A DNA stretch of 8,742 bases from Bacillota bacterium (GCA_016288255.1 JAEEYS010000140.1:1-8742), one strand, 5' to 3'; counted from the first letter of the stretch, positions 1 to 6,743 are shown. Numbers and translations: made by a program. Notes: a model not told the origin generated them from the sequence alone.

Positions 1-1036
1 AAATGCCGGATACCTGCGCATGGACAGAGATGCCGGAAAAGGCGATCACAGCGCTGACCAAAACCAGCTTTTGCTGTAAGGGTGAAGCGGCGGAAGCAAT
101 ATTTTTGCAGCCGAGACTGATTTCGAACAAGCCGCTTAAAAAGGGTTCTGCAAGTTCTTTGGAGAAATGGAACAGAGTCAAGAGAGATTTTATTCCCGGA
201 ACCAAAAGAGCAAAAATGCCCGCTGTTTGCAGGACGCGGATCGTAACGGAAAAAAGCATCATGAAGCCGCAAATGGTCAAAAGGGTCAAAACGGATTCGT
301 TGACACTGTCCGCAAGGAGTTTTCCCATGGGACGGCCGTCTTGGTTTCTTGCGCGGGCCAGCTCCAAGAATCCCCGATAAAGAAGACTGCCCTTTTGTTT
401 TTTTAAGGAGGAGGGGGTAAAGGGCTGTTCTTTGGCTTTGTAAAAACGAAGGAGAAGCCCGACGGTCAAAGCGGAAGCGTAATGGATCAAAAGAAGAAAA
501 AGGCCGAGCTTTGGGTTGGCGAACATGCCTACCGCTACGGCGCCGCAGATAAAAAGAGGACCGGAGGCGTTGCTGAAAGAAACGAGCCGTTCCGCTTCTG
601 TTTTTGTCAGTAAGTTTTTTTCTCTTAAGCTTTTGGTCAAAACGGCCCCTACGGGATAGCCGGAAGTCAGCCCCATGGCAACGACAAAAGAACCGTTTCC
701 GGGCACGCGGAACAGGGGCTTCATGAAAGGCTCCAATAAAACACCCAGAAAATGGACCACGCCCAGACCCATTAAGAGCCGTGCGCCGATAAAAAACGGA
801 AGCAGGGAAGGGAAAACCACATTCAGCCAGAGAGAAAGCCCGCTATAAGCCGCCTCAAAGGCATCATGAGGGTTTTTGATCAAAAAAACAAGAAGAAAAA
901 GGACAAAAAAAATTGAAAAACCGAGGACACTGTTTTTTTTGGTTATTTTTTTTGGCCTTTGATGATACAATTGAAATGTGATGAAAAGAAGCAGTAAGAC
1001 AGTGATGACAAGCAAACCAAGCTGAGATAAAAGCAT
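1..1036 (-). CDS. ylbJ: Sporulation integral membrane protein YlbJ (3' end cut by window edge)
   Basis: A continuous reading frame of 345 codons runs from an ATG at 1036 leftwards past base 1, so the C-terminus (probably some tens of residues) is missing. The protein is strongly hydrophobic and matches the YlbJ family, which carries nucleoside-transporter-type gate domains. Visible family blocks are VVFPSLLPFF (about residues 73-82), SGYPVGA (125-131) and SNASGPLF (155-162). Further hydrophobic segments lie near 175-197, 250-268 and 325-335. In Bacillus, YlbJ is made in the mother cell under sigma-E and is needed for heat-resistant spores; its transported substrate, if any, is not settled. 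The start is chosen because GGAGGG (1044-1049) sits 7 bases upstream. Another ATG at 1043 touches the GGAGGG and opens a different frame. An extra hydrophobic segment (residues about 4-23) precedes the segment I would expect to be first in Bacillus YlbJ. Family call secure. Confidence 0.9.
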   Translation of the reverse strand, partial: MLLSQLGLLVITVLLLLFITFQLYHQRPKKITKKNSVLGFSIFFVLFLLVFLIKNPHDAFEAAYSGLSLWLNVVFPSLLPFFIGARLLMGLGVVHFLGVLLEPFMKPLFRVPGNGSFVVAMGLTSGYPVGAVLTKSLREKNLLTKTEAERLVSFSNASGPLFICGAVAVGMFANPKLGLFLLLIHYASALTVGLLLRFYKAKEQPFTPSSLKKQKGSLLYRGFLELARARNQDGRPMGKLLADSVNESVLTLLTICGFMMLFSVTIRVLQTAGIFALLVPGIKSLLTLFHFSKELAEPFLSGLFEISLGCKNIASAASPLQQKLVLVSAVIAFSGISVHAQVSGI

Positions 1037-1052
1037 AAAGCATCCCTCCGTT

Positions 1053-1080
1053 TTGATCGTTTGTTATCATCATATAAAAT
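1053..1080 (+). promoter_or_regulatory. Possible sigma-A promoter for the PDZ protease gene
   Basis: TTGATC (1053-1058) and TAAAAT (1075-1080) are 16 bases apart on the plus strand, a moderate match to TTGACA/TATAAT. Transcription would begin near 1087, giving a leader of roughly 45 bases. It overlaps the possible sigma-E promoter on the other strand, so the two could exclude each other. A TATAAA at 1073 offers an alternative -10. Confidence 0.35.
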
Positions 1081-1097
1081 TTTGGAAAAGGATATGC
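1069..1097 (-). promoter_or_regulatory. Possible sigma-E-type promoter for ylbJ
   Basis: On the minus strand, GCATATC (1091-1097) and TATATGAT (1069-1076) are separated by 14 bases. This resembles the Bacillus sigma-E pattern (a -35 around ATATT and a -10 like CATACANT). It would start transcription about 25 bases before the ylbJ ATG, leaving room for the GGAGGG site. ylbJ is a sigma-E gene in Bacillus, which agrees. The match is partial, so this is an inference. Confidence 0.4.
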
Positions 1098-1130
1098 TTC
1101 CAATATCAATTCTTTTAAGGTGGGGACAGA

Positions 1131-2132
1131 ATGGAAAGAAGAAAAACATCAATATTCGGCAAAGTGGTCCTGGTGCTGTTGGTCCTGGCCGTTTTCGCGG
1201 TATTTTACATTCCCAGAAATTATATGATCGAAATGCCGGGAAATACCGAGCCGGTCAAAAACGTGATCCAGGTAGAAGGCGGGCATAAAAGCGAAAGTGA
1301 GATCCGTCTGGTTGCCGTGTCTTCCAGGGACGCGGATCCCATCAGTCTGCTTCGTTCTTTTTGGGATCCCAATATACAGATCGCAAACAAAGAAGACGTG
1401 ATCCCGGAAGGCTGGACTTATGATGAATACAACAATTATTTGGTCGCCAGAATGGAAGAGAGCCAAGTCATGGCACAGTATGTTGCCTTTGATACGCTGA
1501 ATATGGATGTCAAAATGAAGGGGGAAGGGGTTGAAGTCATCAGCTTCATGGAAAATTCTCCCGCAAAAGATAAATTGAAAGAAAACGATCTGATCGTTGG
1601 GGTAGACGGAAAAGAGATCACCGTATCGCAAGAGCTGATCGATATCGTAAGCAATAAAACGCCCGGTGAGGATGTAGAATTTATGGTGGTGAGAGACGGT
1701 CAAAACGAAAACATTACCGTAACGACCATGGAAAGCGATGAGACTCCCGGAAAATCGGTGGTGGGGGTTTATATCGTGACCAGGAGTTTAAGCTATGAAT
1801 TCCCGAAAAAAGTAACATTTGATATGAGTAAATACGGCGGACCTTCCGGCGGTGCGGCCATGACATTGGAGATCATCAATCAGTTGACGGATCGGGATAT
1901 TGCCGGCGGGAAGAAGATCGCAGTGACCGGCACCGTCGATATGGACGGAAAAGTGGGTGCTATCGGCGGCGTGGACTTAAAGATAGCCGCAGCAAAACGA
2001 GATGGGATGGATCTGTTCTTCTGCCCTGAAGAAAATAAAGATCTGGCGCTCAAGGCAGGAGAAAGAGAGGGGATCAAAGTGATCCCCGTAGAACATATCA
2101 GTGAGATCATGGAATATTTAAGCCAAAACTAA
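1131..2132 (+). CDS. ylbL: SepM/YlbL-family membrane-anchored PDZ-Lon (S16) protease
   Basis: The 333-residue protein has a short basic N-terminus (MERRKTS) and one membrane segment (about 11-27). The rest should therefore lie outside the cell as a tethered enzyme. A PDZ domain spans roughly 131-200 (GEGVEVISF, NSPA, DLIVGVDG). A Lon-type S16 protease domain follows, with the catalytic serine in GGPSGGA (Ser239) and the lysine in GGVDLKIAAA (Lys284), a Ser-Lys dyad. The length fits the family (Bacillus YlbL is about 340). Streptococcal SepM trims the competence peptide CSP, and Bacillus YlbL has been tied to cell-division control after DNA damage; the substrate here is unknown. AAGGTGGGG (1117-1125) supports the start. 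The gene diverges from ylbJ and its stop codon overlaps that of tmcAL. Confidence 0.93.
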   Translation: MERRKTSIFGKVVLVLLVLAVFAVFYIPRNYMIEMPGNTEPVKNVIQVEGGHKSESEIRLVAVSSRDADPISLLRSFWDPNIQIANKEDVIPEGWTYDEYNNYLVARMEESQVMAQYVAFDTLNMDVKMKGEGVEVISFMENSPAKDKLKENDLIVGVDGKEITVSQELIDIVSNKTPGEDVEFMVVRDGQNENITVTTMESDETPGKSVVGVYIVTRSLSYEFPKKVTFDMSKYGGPSGGAAMTLEIINQLTDRDIAGGKKIAVTGTVDMDGKVGAIGGVDLKIAAAKRDGMDLFFCPEENKDLALKAGEREGIKVIPVEHISEIMEYLSQN

Positions 2133-3313
2133 GTTAAAATAAAGGGCTTTTTGCCATAAGAATAAGTTGGATCCAAAAAGTTTTTGTTCATGGAAAAATA
2201 GACCACATCTCCTTTTAGATCCAAAGCAAGTCCGGGATGAGAAGACAATTTTTCTTGATTGATATTCGTGATGATATCCAAAGAAGAATTGTCTTTTATC
2301 TTGTTCAACAATTTCTTTCCCCGCTCGTTGAATCCCAACACTCTCACATAATTTGGATTTTCATAAAGGGGAGCGTCTTCTTTTTTGATGTTTAGCAGTA
2401 ATTGGCATAAGATCCGTTTGATCTTGGTAGAGGGATATCGTTTTGTTTGGCAAAGAGAGATCAATTCTTTGATATTTTGAGACCGCAGCGCCATTTTTCG
2501 AAACCGATTTTCGATCCCTTCCGATACTTCCGGCGCAGAGATCGGATCTGCAGTGCGGATCAAATGGAGCAGGATCTCGGAAAAATCTTCTAAAAATAAA
2601 GGCGTCATATCCCGGATCTCCGCCATTACATTGGGGGGAAGATAATCTGCTACTTCCCCAAGTTTGTTTTCGGCAATACTGGAGCGGATCGCTGTGGCAC
2701 TGGTGAATTTTTTATGAAATGCCTGTTTTTCCCGATACGGATCGCCAGAGCGGGAGACCAAAAAAGGACTGATGGAAGAGGAAAGGGTTTTAAGAGCCCG
2801 CAGATATTCGATTGCCAAAATATTGTTGGATCGATCTAATATATTTTCAAATTTTTCTCCATACAAAGAGATGACCGTGTTTTCTCTTGCTTTTGCATAG
2901 GAAAAACCTTGCTCTAAATTGCTTTTTAATGTATTTTTATACTGTAGATCCTCGCAATTGAACAGATTTGCCAAAAAATCTAACAATTCTAGGTTGCTCT
3001 GTTCGGCTCCAAATGATAAAATGTTTATGGTATGGAGTTTTTCCAAAAGGGTGACGGCGCCGAGGGCAAAGAGTTCGCCTCCTTGCAAAGTATAGTAAAG
3101 AGGCAGTTCCAACACCAGATCTATGCCGTTTAAAAGACAAGCCTTTGCTCTTGTCCATTTGTCATAGACAGCCGGTTCTCCCCGTTCCACGAAAGAACCG
3201 CTCATCAGGCCGACGATCGCGTCCGTTTGGCATATTTTTTTTGTGATTTCGATATGATGCTTATGCCCATTGTGAAAAGGGTTGTATTCACAGATAATGG
3301 CGGCAGTTTTCAT
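2129..3313 (-). CDS. tmcAL: tRNA(Met) cytidine acetate ligase (TmcAL, formerly YlbM/DUF795)
   Basis: This 394-residue cytoplasmic enzyme matches the family that forms N4-acetylcytidine at the wobble position of elongator tRNA-Met. It activates acetate with ATP to acetyl-AMP rather than using acetyl-CoA. The N-terminal nucleotidyltransferase fold is clear: CEYNPFHNGHKHH carries the HxGH motif (His14, Gly16, His17). MSGSFVERGEPAVYDKW (38-53), SFGAEQSNLE (100-109), the ATP-binding SATAIRSS (205-212) and YVRVLGFNERG (322-332) are all family blocks. The length is close to the usual 390-420. The start has GGAGG (3320-3324) 6 bases upstream. The gene faces away from pta across a 135-base gap. Its TAG (2129-2131) overlaps the protease gene's TAA on the opposite strand, so no separate terminator fits between the genes. 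Confidence 0.95.
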   Translation of the reverse strand: MKTAAIICEYNPFHNGHKHHIEITKKICQTDAIVGLMSGSFVERGEPAVYDKWTRAKACLLNGIDLVLELPLYYTLQGGELFALGAVTLLEKLHTINILSFGAEQSNLELLDFLANLFNCEDLQYKNTLKSNLEQGFSYAKARENTVISLYGEKFENILDRSNNILAIEYLRALKTLSSSISPFLVSRSGDPYREKQAFHKKFTSATAIRSSIAENKLGEVADYLPPNVMAEIRDMTPLFLEDFSEILLHLIRTADPISAPEVSEGIENRFRKMALRSQNIKELISLCQTKRYPSTKIKRILCQLLLNIKKEDAPLYENPNYVRVLGFNERGKKLLNKIKDNSSLDIITNINQEKLSSHPGLALDLKGDVVYFSMNKNFLDPTYSYGKKPFILT

Positions 3314-3351
3314 AATAAACCTCCATAATGGAAAATAAGTTGTTATATAAA

Positions 3352-3380
3352 ATTATAAGGATTTAGCAGAAAAAAGAAAA
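3352..3380 (-). promoter_or_regulatory. Possible sigma-A promoter for tmcAL
   Basis: A perfect TATAAT lies on the minus strand at 3352-3357, about 39 bases before the tmcAL start. The -35 position 17 bases upstream reads TTTTCT (3375-3380), a poor match, so strength is uncertain. The element abuts the pta promoter on the other strand. Confidence 0.4.
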
Positions 3381-3407
3381 TGACAAATTTTTATTTTTAT
3401 CAATAAT
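3380..3407 (+). promoter_or_regulatory. Sigma-A-type promoter for pta-ackA
   Basis: ATGACA (3380-3385) and AATAAT (3402-3407) are 16 bases apart, each matching 5 of 6 consensus positions, in an A/T-rich stretch. Transcription would begin near 3414, about 35 bases before the pta ATG. No other good candidate lies between the divergent genes on this strand. Confidence 0.6.
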
Positions 3408-3448
3408 AAATCCAATTTATTTAAATTATTGAAAGGAGTTCAATCAGA

Positions 3449-4438
3449 ATGAACGTAACAGCTAAAATTTGGGAAAAAGCCAAAACACAAAAAAAAGTTA
3501 TCGTTTTACCGGAAGGTGACGATCCAAGAATCGTAAAAGCAGGGGAATTTGCAACAAAAGAAGGATTAGCGGAAATTGTTATTTTAGGAAATGAAGCAGA
3601 AATCAAAGCTTTGGTACCGGATATCGATTTAACAGGGATCAAAGTGCTTGATATCAAAGCAAACGGCGTTCCGCAAAACTATGTAGAAGCTTTTTATGAA
3701 TTAAGAAAGAAAAAAGGCATCACCATGGAAGAAGCAGAAAAAACATTGCAAAATCCGTTATACTATGGTTCCATGATGGTAAAATTAGGGGATGTCGACG
3801 GTATGGTCGGCGGCGCTAAAAATACAACAGGCGACTTGTTAAGACCGGCTTTACAGATCGTAAAAACAGCTCCCGGCTTAAATGTAGTTTCTTCTACATT
3901 CGTTATGAATGTTCCAAACTGCGAATTGGGAGTAGAAGGCGTATTATTGTTTGCTGACTGCGCCGTAAATCCGAATCCGACAGCGGAAGAATTGGCAGTG
4001 ATCGCTATTTCTACGGCAAATACAGCCAAAACATTGATCGGTATCGAACCGAAAGTAGCAATGCTCTCCTTCTCCACAAAAGGCAGCGCAAAACATGAAT
4101 ACGTAGATAAAGTAGCAGAAGCAACCAGATTGGTAAAAGAAAAAGCACCGGATCTTTTGGTAGACGGTGAAATCCAAGCTGATGCCGCTATGGTACCATC
4201 CATCGGACAGTCCAAAGCACCGGGAAGCCCGGTCGCAGGTCAAGCAAACGTATTGGTATTCCCTGATTTACAAGCAGGTAACATTGGTTACAAATTAGTA
4301 CAAAGACTTGCTAAAGCAGAAGCGGTAGGACCGATCTCTCAAGGCTTTGCAAAACCGATCAACGACCTTTCCAGAGGTTGCAGTGTAGAAGACGTTATCA
4401 ATGTTATCGCAATTACAGCTGTACAGGCTATAGGTTAA
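3449..4438 (+). CDS. pta: Phosphate acetyltransferase (Pta)
   Basis: Pta converts acetyl-CoA and phosphate to acetyl phosphate and CoA, the first step of acetate formation, in the cytoplasm. The 329 residues are the short, catalytic-only form typical of Firmicutes and Methanosarcina, without the extra N-terminal domains of the enterobacterial enzyme. Family blocks include ILGNEAEI (45-52), NPLYYGSMM (102-110), GMVGGAKNTTGDLLRP (118-133) and GSPVAGQANVLVFPDL (259-274). Arg132, Ser308, Arg309 and Asp315 line up, offset by one, with active-site residues described for the Methanosarcina thermophila enzyme. AAAGGAG (3432-3438) precedes the ATG by 10 bases, a slightly long spacing. ackA follows after 19 bases, so the two form an operon. 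Codons are strongly biased to A/T endings (TTA, GTA, ACA, GCA), unlike the flanking protease and tmcAL genes, consistent with high expression. Confidence 0.97.
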   Translation: MNVTAKIWEKAKTQKKVIVLPEGDDPRIVKAGEFATKEGLAEIVILGNEAEIKALVPDIDLTGIKVLDIKANGVPQNYVEAFYELRKKKGITMEEAEKTLQNPLYYGSMMVKLGDVDGMVGGAKNTTGDLLRPALQIVKTAPGLNVVSSTFVMNVPNCELGVEGVLLFADCAVNPNPTAEELAVIAISTANTAKTLIGIEPKVAMLSFSTKGSAKHEYVDKVAEATRLVKEKAPDLLVDGEIQADAAMVPSIGQSKAPGSPVAGQANVLVFPDLQAGNIGYKLVQRLAKAEAVGPISQGFAKPINDLSRGCSVEDVINVIAITAVQAIG

Positions 4439-4457
4439 GTAGGAGGAAAAAGGACAG

Positions 4458-5663
4458 ATGAAAATATTAGTTGTAAACTGCGGCAGTTCATCCATCAAAT
4501 ATCAATTGATTGATATGGAAAACGAACAGGTTATGGCAAAAGGTTTGGTAGAAAGAATCGGTATCCCGGGTTCTGTTATCACACATAGACCGGAAGGAAA
4601 AGATAAAGTTGTGATCGAAGCAGAAATGAAAAACCATACGGTAGGGATCAAGTATGTTATCGATTGCCTGACACATCCGGAATACGGCGTGATCAAAGAT
4701 ATGAAAGAAATCGACGCAACAGGGCACAGGGTAGCTCACGGCGGAGAATTGTTCTCCGAACCGGAATTGGTAGACCAAAGAGTATTTGAAGGGGTAAGAG
4801 ATTTGGGAAGATTGGCTCCTCTTCACAACCCGGCAAGCGTTATGGGTATCGAAGCAACAGAAGAAGCATTACCGGGCGTTCCTATGGTTACTGTATTTGA
4901 TACGGCTTTCCATCAAACTATGCCGCCGAAAGCTTTCTTATATGGGATCCCTTATAACATGTATAAAGATTATGCCATCAGAAGCTATGGTTTCCACGGC
5001 ACATCTCATAAATATGTTGCGGAAACAGTAGCAAAAGAAATCGGTAAACCGATCGAAGATCTAAAGATCATAACATGTCATTTGGGCAACGGCGCCAGCA
5101 TTACCGCAGTTGACGGTGGAAAATCCGTAGATACTTCCATGGGCTTTACTCCTCTTGGCGGTTTGATCATGGGTACTCGCTGCGGCGATATGGACCCGGC
5201 TGTTGTACCGTTTATTATGGAAAAAGAAGGCTTTACACCGGAAGATATGAATCAATTCATGAATAAAAAATGCGGTGTGGAAGGTATTTCCGGCGTTTCC
5301 TCCGACTTCAGAGATGTAGAAGAAGCAGCAAACAACGGAAACGAAAGAGCAAGATATGCTCTGGATATGTTCATTTACAGAGTACAGAGATATATCGGCG
5401 CTTATACAGCTGCCATGAACGGCTTGGATGTTTTGGTATTTACAGCCGGTATCGGTGAAAATTCCATTACCATGCGGGAAGAAATCTGCAAGAACATGGA
5501 CTTCTTCGGTATTACGATCGACCCTGAAAAGAACAATATCAGAGGGGAAATCAAAGAAATCAGCCAAGATAGCGGCAGAGTAAAAGTATATGTCGTACCG
5601 ACCAATGAAGAATTGATGATCGCAAGAGAAACCAAAGCGATCGTGGAAAAATTAGGCAAATAA
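4458..5663 (+). CDS. ackA: Acetate kinase (AckA)
   Basis: AckA transfers phosphate from acetyl phosphate to ADP, giving acetate and ATP; with Pta it forms the main acetate pathway of fermenting bacteria. The 401-residue protein is full length. It has the ASKHA-fold signature [12 protein letters not shown] at the start. Residues known to be essential in the Methanosarcina enzyme fall at the same numbers here: Asn7, Arg91 (GHRVAHGG), His123 (LHNPAS), Asp148 (VFDTAFHQ), His180 (GFHGTSH), Arg241 (GTRCGDMDP) and Glu384 (TNEE). The nucleotide-binding block CHLGNGAS lies at 207-214 and FTAGIGENS at 328-336. AGGAGG (4441-4446) lies 11 bases before the ATG. A strong terminator follows 33 bases after the stop, closing the pta-ackA operon. 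It shares the A/T-ending codon bias of pta. Confidence 0.98.
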   Translation: MKILVVNCGSSSIKYQLIDMENEQVMAKGLVERIGIPGSVITHRPEGKDKVVIEAEMKNHTVGIKYVIDCLTHPEYGVIKDMKEIDATGHRVAHGGELFSEPELVDQRVFEGVRDLGRLAPLHNPASVMGIEATEEALPGVPMVTVFDTAFHQTMPPKAFLYGIPYNMYKDYAIRSYGFHGTSHKYVAETVAKEIGKPIEDLKIITCHLGNGASITAVDGGKSVDTSMGFTPLGGLIMGTRCGDMDPAVVPFIMEKEGFTPEDMNQFMNKKCGVEGISGVSSDFRDVEEAANNGNERARYALDMFIYRVQRYIGAYTAAMNGLDVLVFTAGIGENSITMREEICKNMDFFGITIDPEKNNIRGEIKEISQDSGRVKVYVVPTNEELMIARETKAIVEKLGK

Positions 5664-5695
5664 GATAAATAAAAAAGAAAAGAATTTGGTAGAAT

Positions 5696-5727
5696 AAAAA
5701 GGGAGATGCCCTTGCATCTCCCTTTTT
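5696..5727 (+). terminator. Rho-independent terminator after ackA
   Basis: AAAAAGGGAGATGC (5696-5709) pairs perfectly with GCATCTCCCTTTTT (5714-5727) around a CCTT loop. This 14-base-pair stem ends in a run of T on both strands, so it could work in either direction. It separates pta-ackA from the DUF177 promoter that starts only 10 bases later. Confidence 0.93.
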
Positions 5728-5736
5728 AACTCTGTC

Positions 5737-5766
5737 TTGACAAAAACGGTCAAAACATTTTATAAT
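5737..5766 (+). promoter_or_regulatory. Consensus sigma-A promoter for the DUF177-rpmF operon
   Basis: TTGACA (5737-5742) and TATAAT (5761-5766) are both perfect consensus hexamers, 18 bases apart. Transcription would start near 5773, giving a leader of about 27 bases to the ATG at 5800. A dyad TTGAC-N7-GTCAA (5737-5753) overlaps the -35 box and might be an operator, though that is speculative. Confidence 0.85.
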
Positions 5767-5799
5767 AAAATCTGTTGTAATATTTTGGAGAAGAAAGAT

Positions 5800-6315
5800 A
5801 TGAAGTTATCTATCGGCGCGTTAAAGCAAGAAACCGGTCTGTCGGAAGAAGTAAAGATTTCTTATCCCATGGCGGATACGGAATTTCGAAATGAAAAGCT
5901 GACCTTTTTGGGGCCGGTCCTGTTTTCCGGCAGGATCAAAAATGACGGCGGCGATTTTGCGGCGGCAGGACAGGTGGTCTGTGATATAGAAGCGACCTGT
6001 AATCGATGCTTGGATCCCGCAAAGATTCATCTGGACTTTTTGACCGAAATATACTATTCTTATAATGCGGAAGAAAAAAATGAAAAGACAGATGAAGAGT
6101 ATTTGCCTGTGGATAACGATGAAATAGATCTCGGAGAAGGTTTGGAGAGAGAAATCTATATCCATATGCCGAATCAAATTTTATGCAAAGAAGACTGCAA
6201 GGGACTTTGTCCCGTGTGCGGGCAGAATTTAAATCATGGAGAATGCCGGTGTGATAATCTGGAAAATACCATGAATCCCAAATTTCAGAAATTAAAAGAT
6301 TTAAAATTAAAATAG
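5800..6315 (+). CDS. ylbN: YceD/DUF177 family protein, 23S rRNA accumulation-related
   Basis: This 171-residue cytoplasmic protein belongs to the YceD (DUF177) family, which nearly always sits just before rpmF. In E. coli and plants it has been linked to 23S rRNA accumulation; its molecular action is not well defined. The visible signature is a set of cysteines: CNRC (Cys67, Cys70) and a C-terminal cluster CKEDCKGLCPVCG plus ECRC (Cys129, 133, 137, 140, 149, 151). These probably bind a metal such as zinc. An acidic, low-complexity stretch (about 90-110, EEKNEKTDEEY) lies between them. The frame is open back to a TTG at 5737, but that TTG is the promoter's -35 box. The ATG at 5800, with TGGAG (5786-5790) 9 bases before it and downstream of the promoter, is the real start. 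rpmF follows after 26 bases. Confidence 0.93.
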   Translation: MKLSIGALKQETGLSEEVKISYPMADTEFRNEKLTFLGPVLFSGRIKNDGGDFAAAGQVVCDIEATCNRCLDPAKIHLDFLTEIYYSYNAEEKNEKTDEEYLPVDNDEIDLGEGLEREIYIHMPNQILCKEDCKGLCPVCGQNLNHGECRCDNLENTMNPKFQKLKDLKLK

Positions 6316-6341
6316 AAATTCTTTCGAAGGAGGTGTAAAAA

Positions 6342-6518
6342 GTGGCTAACCCAACCAACAGACATTCAAAATCCAGAACAAGAAAAAGAAGAGCAAACTG
6401 GAAATTAACAGCTCCAAACTTAGTGGAATGCCCACAATGCCATGAATTAAAAGCAGCCCACAGGGTGTGTCCGTCCTGCGGATATTATAAAGGAAAAGAA
6501 GTAGTTAGCGTATCGTAA
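6342..6518 (+). CDS. rpmF: Ribosomal protein L32 (bL32)
   Basis: A 58-residue basic protein begins at a GTG codon, with a near-perfect ribosome-binding site AAGGAGGTG (6327-6335) just upstream. The sequence opens MANPTNRHSKSRTRKRR, the conserved L32 N-terminus. It carries a zinc-ribbon pair, CPQC (Cys30, Cys33) and CPSC (Cys43, Cys46), so this is the four-cysteine, zinc-binding form of L32, a large-subunit ribosomal protein. The family usually starts MAVP; here it is MANP. The gene is easily missed because it is short and starts with GTG. It is co-transcribed with the DUF177 gene and followed immediately by a strong terminator. Confidence 0.97.
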   Translation: MANPTNRHSKSRTRKRRANWKLTAPNLVECPQCHELKAAHRVCPSCGYYKGKEVVSVS

Positions 6519-6531
6519 TAAAAACGCAATG

Positions 6532-6565
6532 AAACAAGATAGATCGGTTCTATCTTGTTTTTTTT
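6532..6565 (+). terminator. Rho-independent terminator after rpmF
   Basis: AAACAAGATAGA (6532-6543) pairs perfectly with TCTATCTTGTTT (6549-6560) around a TCGGT loop. The stem is 12 base pairs and is followed by an unbroken T run to 6565. It lies 13 bases after the rpmF stop and ends the DUF177-rpmF operon. Confidence 0.93.
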
Positions 6566-6600
6566 ATGCTTTAAAACAAAATATCTTGCGATATTCTTTT

Positions 6601-6620
6601 TGTATTTTGCTGTATTTTCT
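6601..6620 (+). repeat. 10-base tandem repeat TGTATTTTGC/TGTATTTTCT
   Basis: Two adjacent 10-base units share 8 bases and end directly at the -35 box of the upstream plsX promoter candidate. The 10-base period is close to one helical turn, so an upstream promoter element or a regulator site is possible. With only two copies in A/T-rich DNA, chance is also plausible. Confidence 0.45.
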
Positions 6621-6648
6621 TTTACAAGTAACTTTTTAAGAGTATAAT
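6621..6648 (+). promoter_or_regulatory. Upstream promoter candidate for plsX-acpP-rnc
   Basis: TTTACA (6621-6626, 5 of 6 consensus) and a perfect TATAAT (6643-6648) are 16 bases apart. A transcript from here would have a leader of roughly 135 bases before plsX. Confidence 0.6.
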
Positions 6649-6734
6649 AGGCATTGGGACGTTGCTTTTTATAACGCTTTTGAGAAAAGAAATGACTGCC
6701 CTTTCGCGATATGCCAAAAAACGACAAAAATATA

Positions 6735-6743
6735 TGGTATAAT
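6735..6743 (+). promoter_or_regulatory. Proximal extended -10 promoter candidate for plsX-acpP-rnc
   Basis: TGGTATAAT fits an extended -10 (TGnTATAAT) with a perfect hexamer at 6738-6743. The -35 position (around 6715-6720, CAAAAA) is poor, which the extended -10 may offset. Transcription would start near 6750, about 39 bases before the plsX ATG. Confidence 0.5.

Noticed and set aside
864..1109. Minus-strand 81-codon frame beginning upstream of ylbJ
   Set aside because: It overlaps the ylbJ frame, its in-frame ATG at 1043 touches the ribosome-binding site, and the product looks like no family; ylbJ explains the stretch.
3763..4243. Minus-strand open frames of 99-150 codons inside pta
   Set aside because: They are antisense to a fully conserved Pta and have no ribosome-binding site or recognisable motif; they arise from the A/T-ending codon bias of pta.
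5061..5567. Minus-strand 168-codon frame inside ackA
   Set aside because: Antisense to conserved acetate kinase, no start signal and no family features.
6485..6727. Minus-strand 80-codon frame over the rpmF end and the following gap
   Set aside because: It runs through the rpmF terminator and part of rpmF, is very Lys/Tyr-rich as expected of A/T-rich noncoding DNA, and has no family match that I recognise.
6692..6742. 16-codon plus-strand frame in the plsX leader as a possible leader peptide
   Set aside because: No ribosome-binding site precedes it and its stop lies inside the proximal -10 box; too short to support without conservation.
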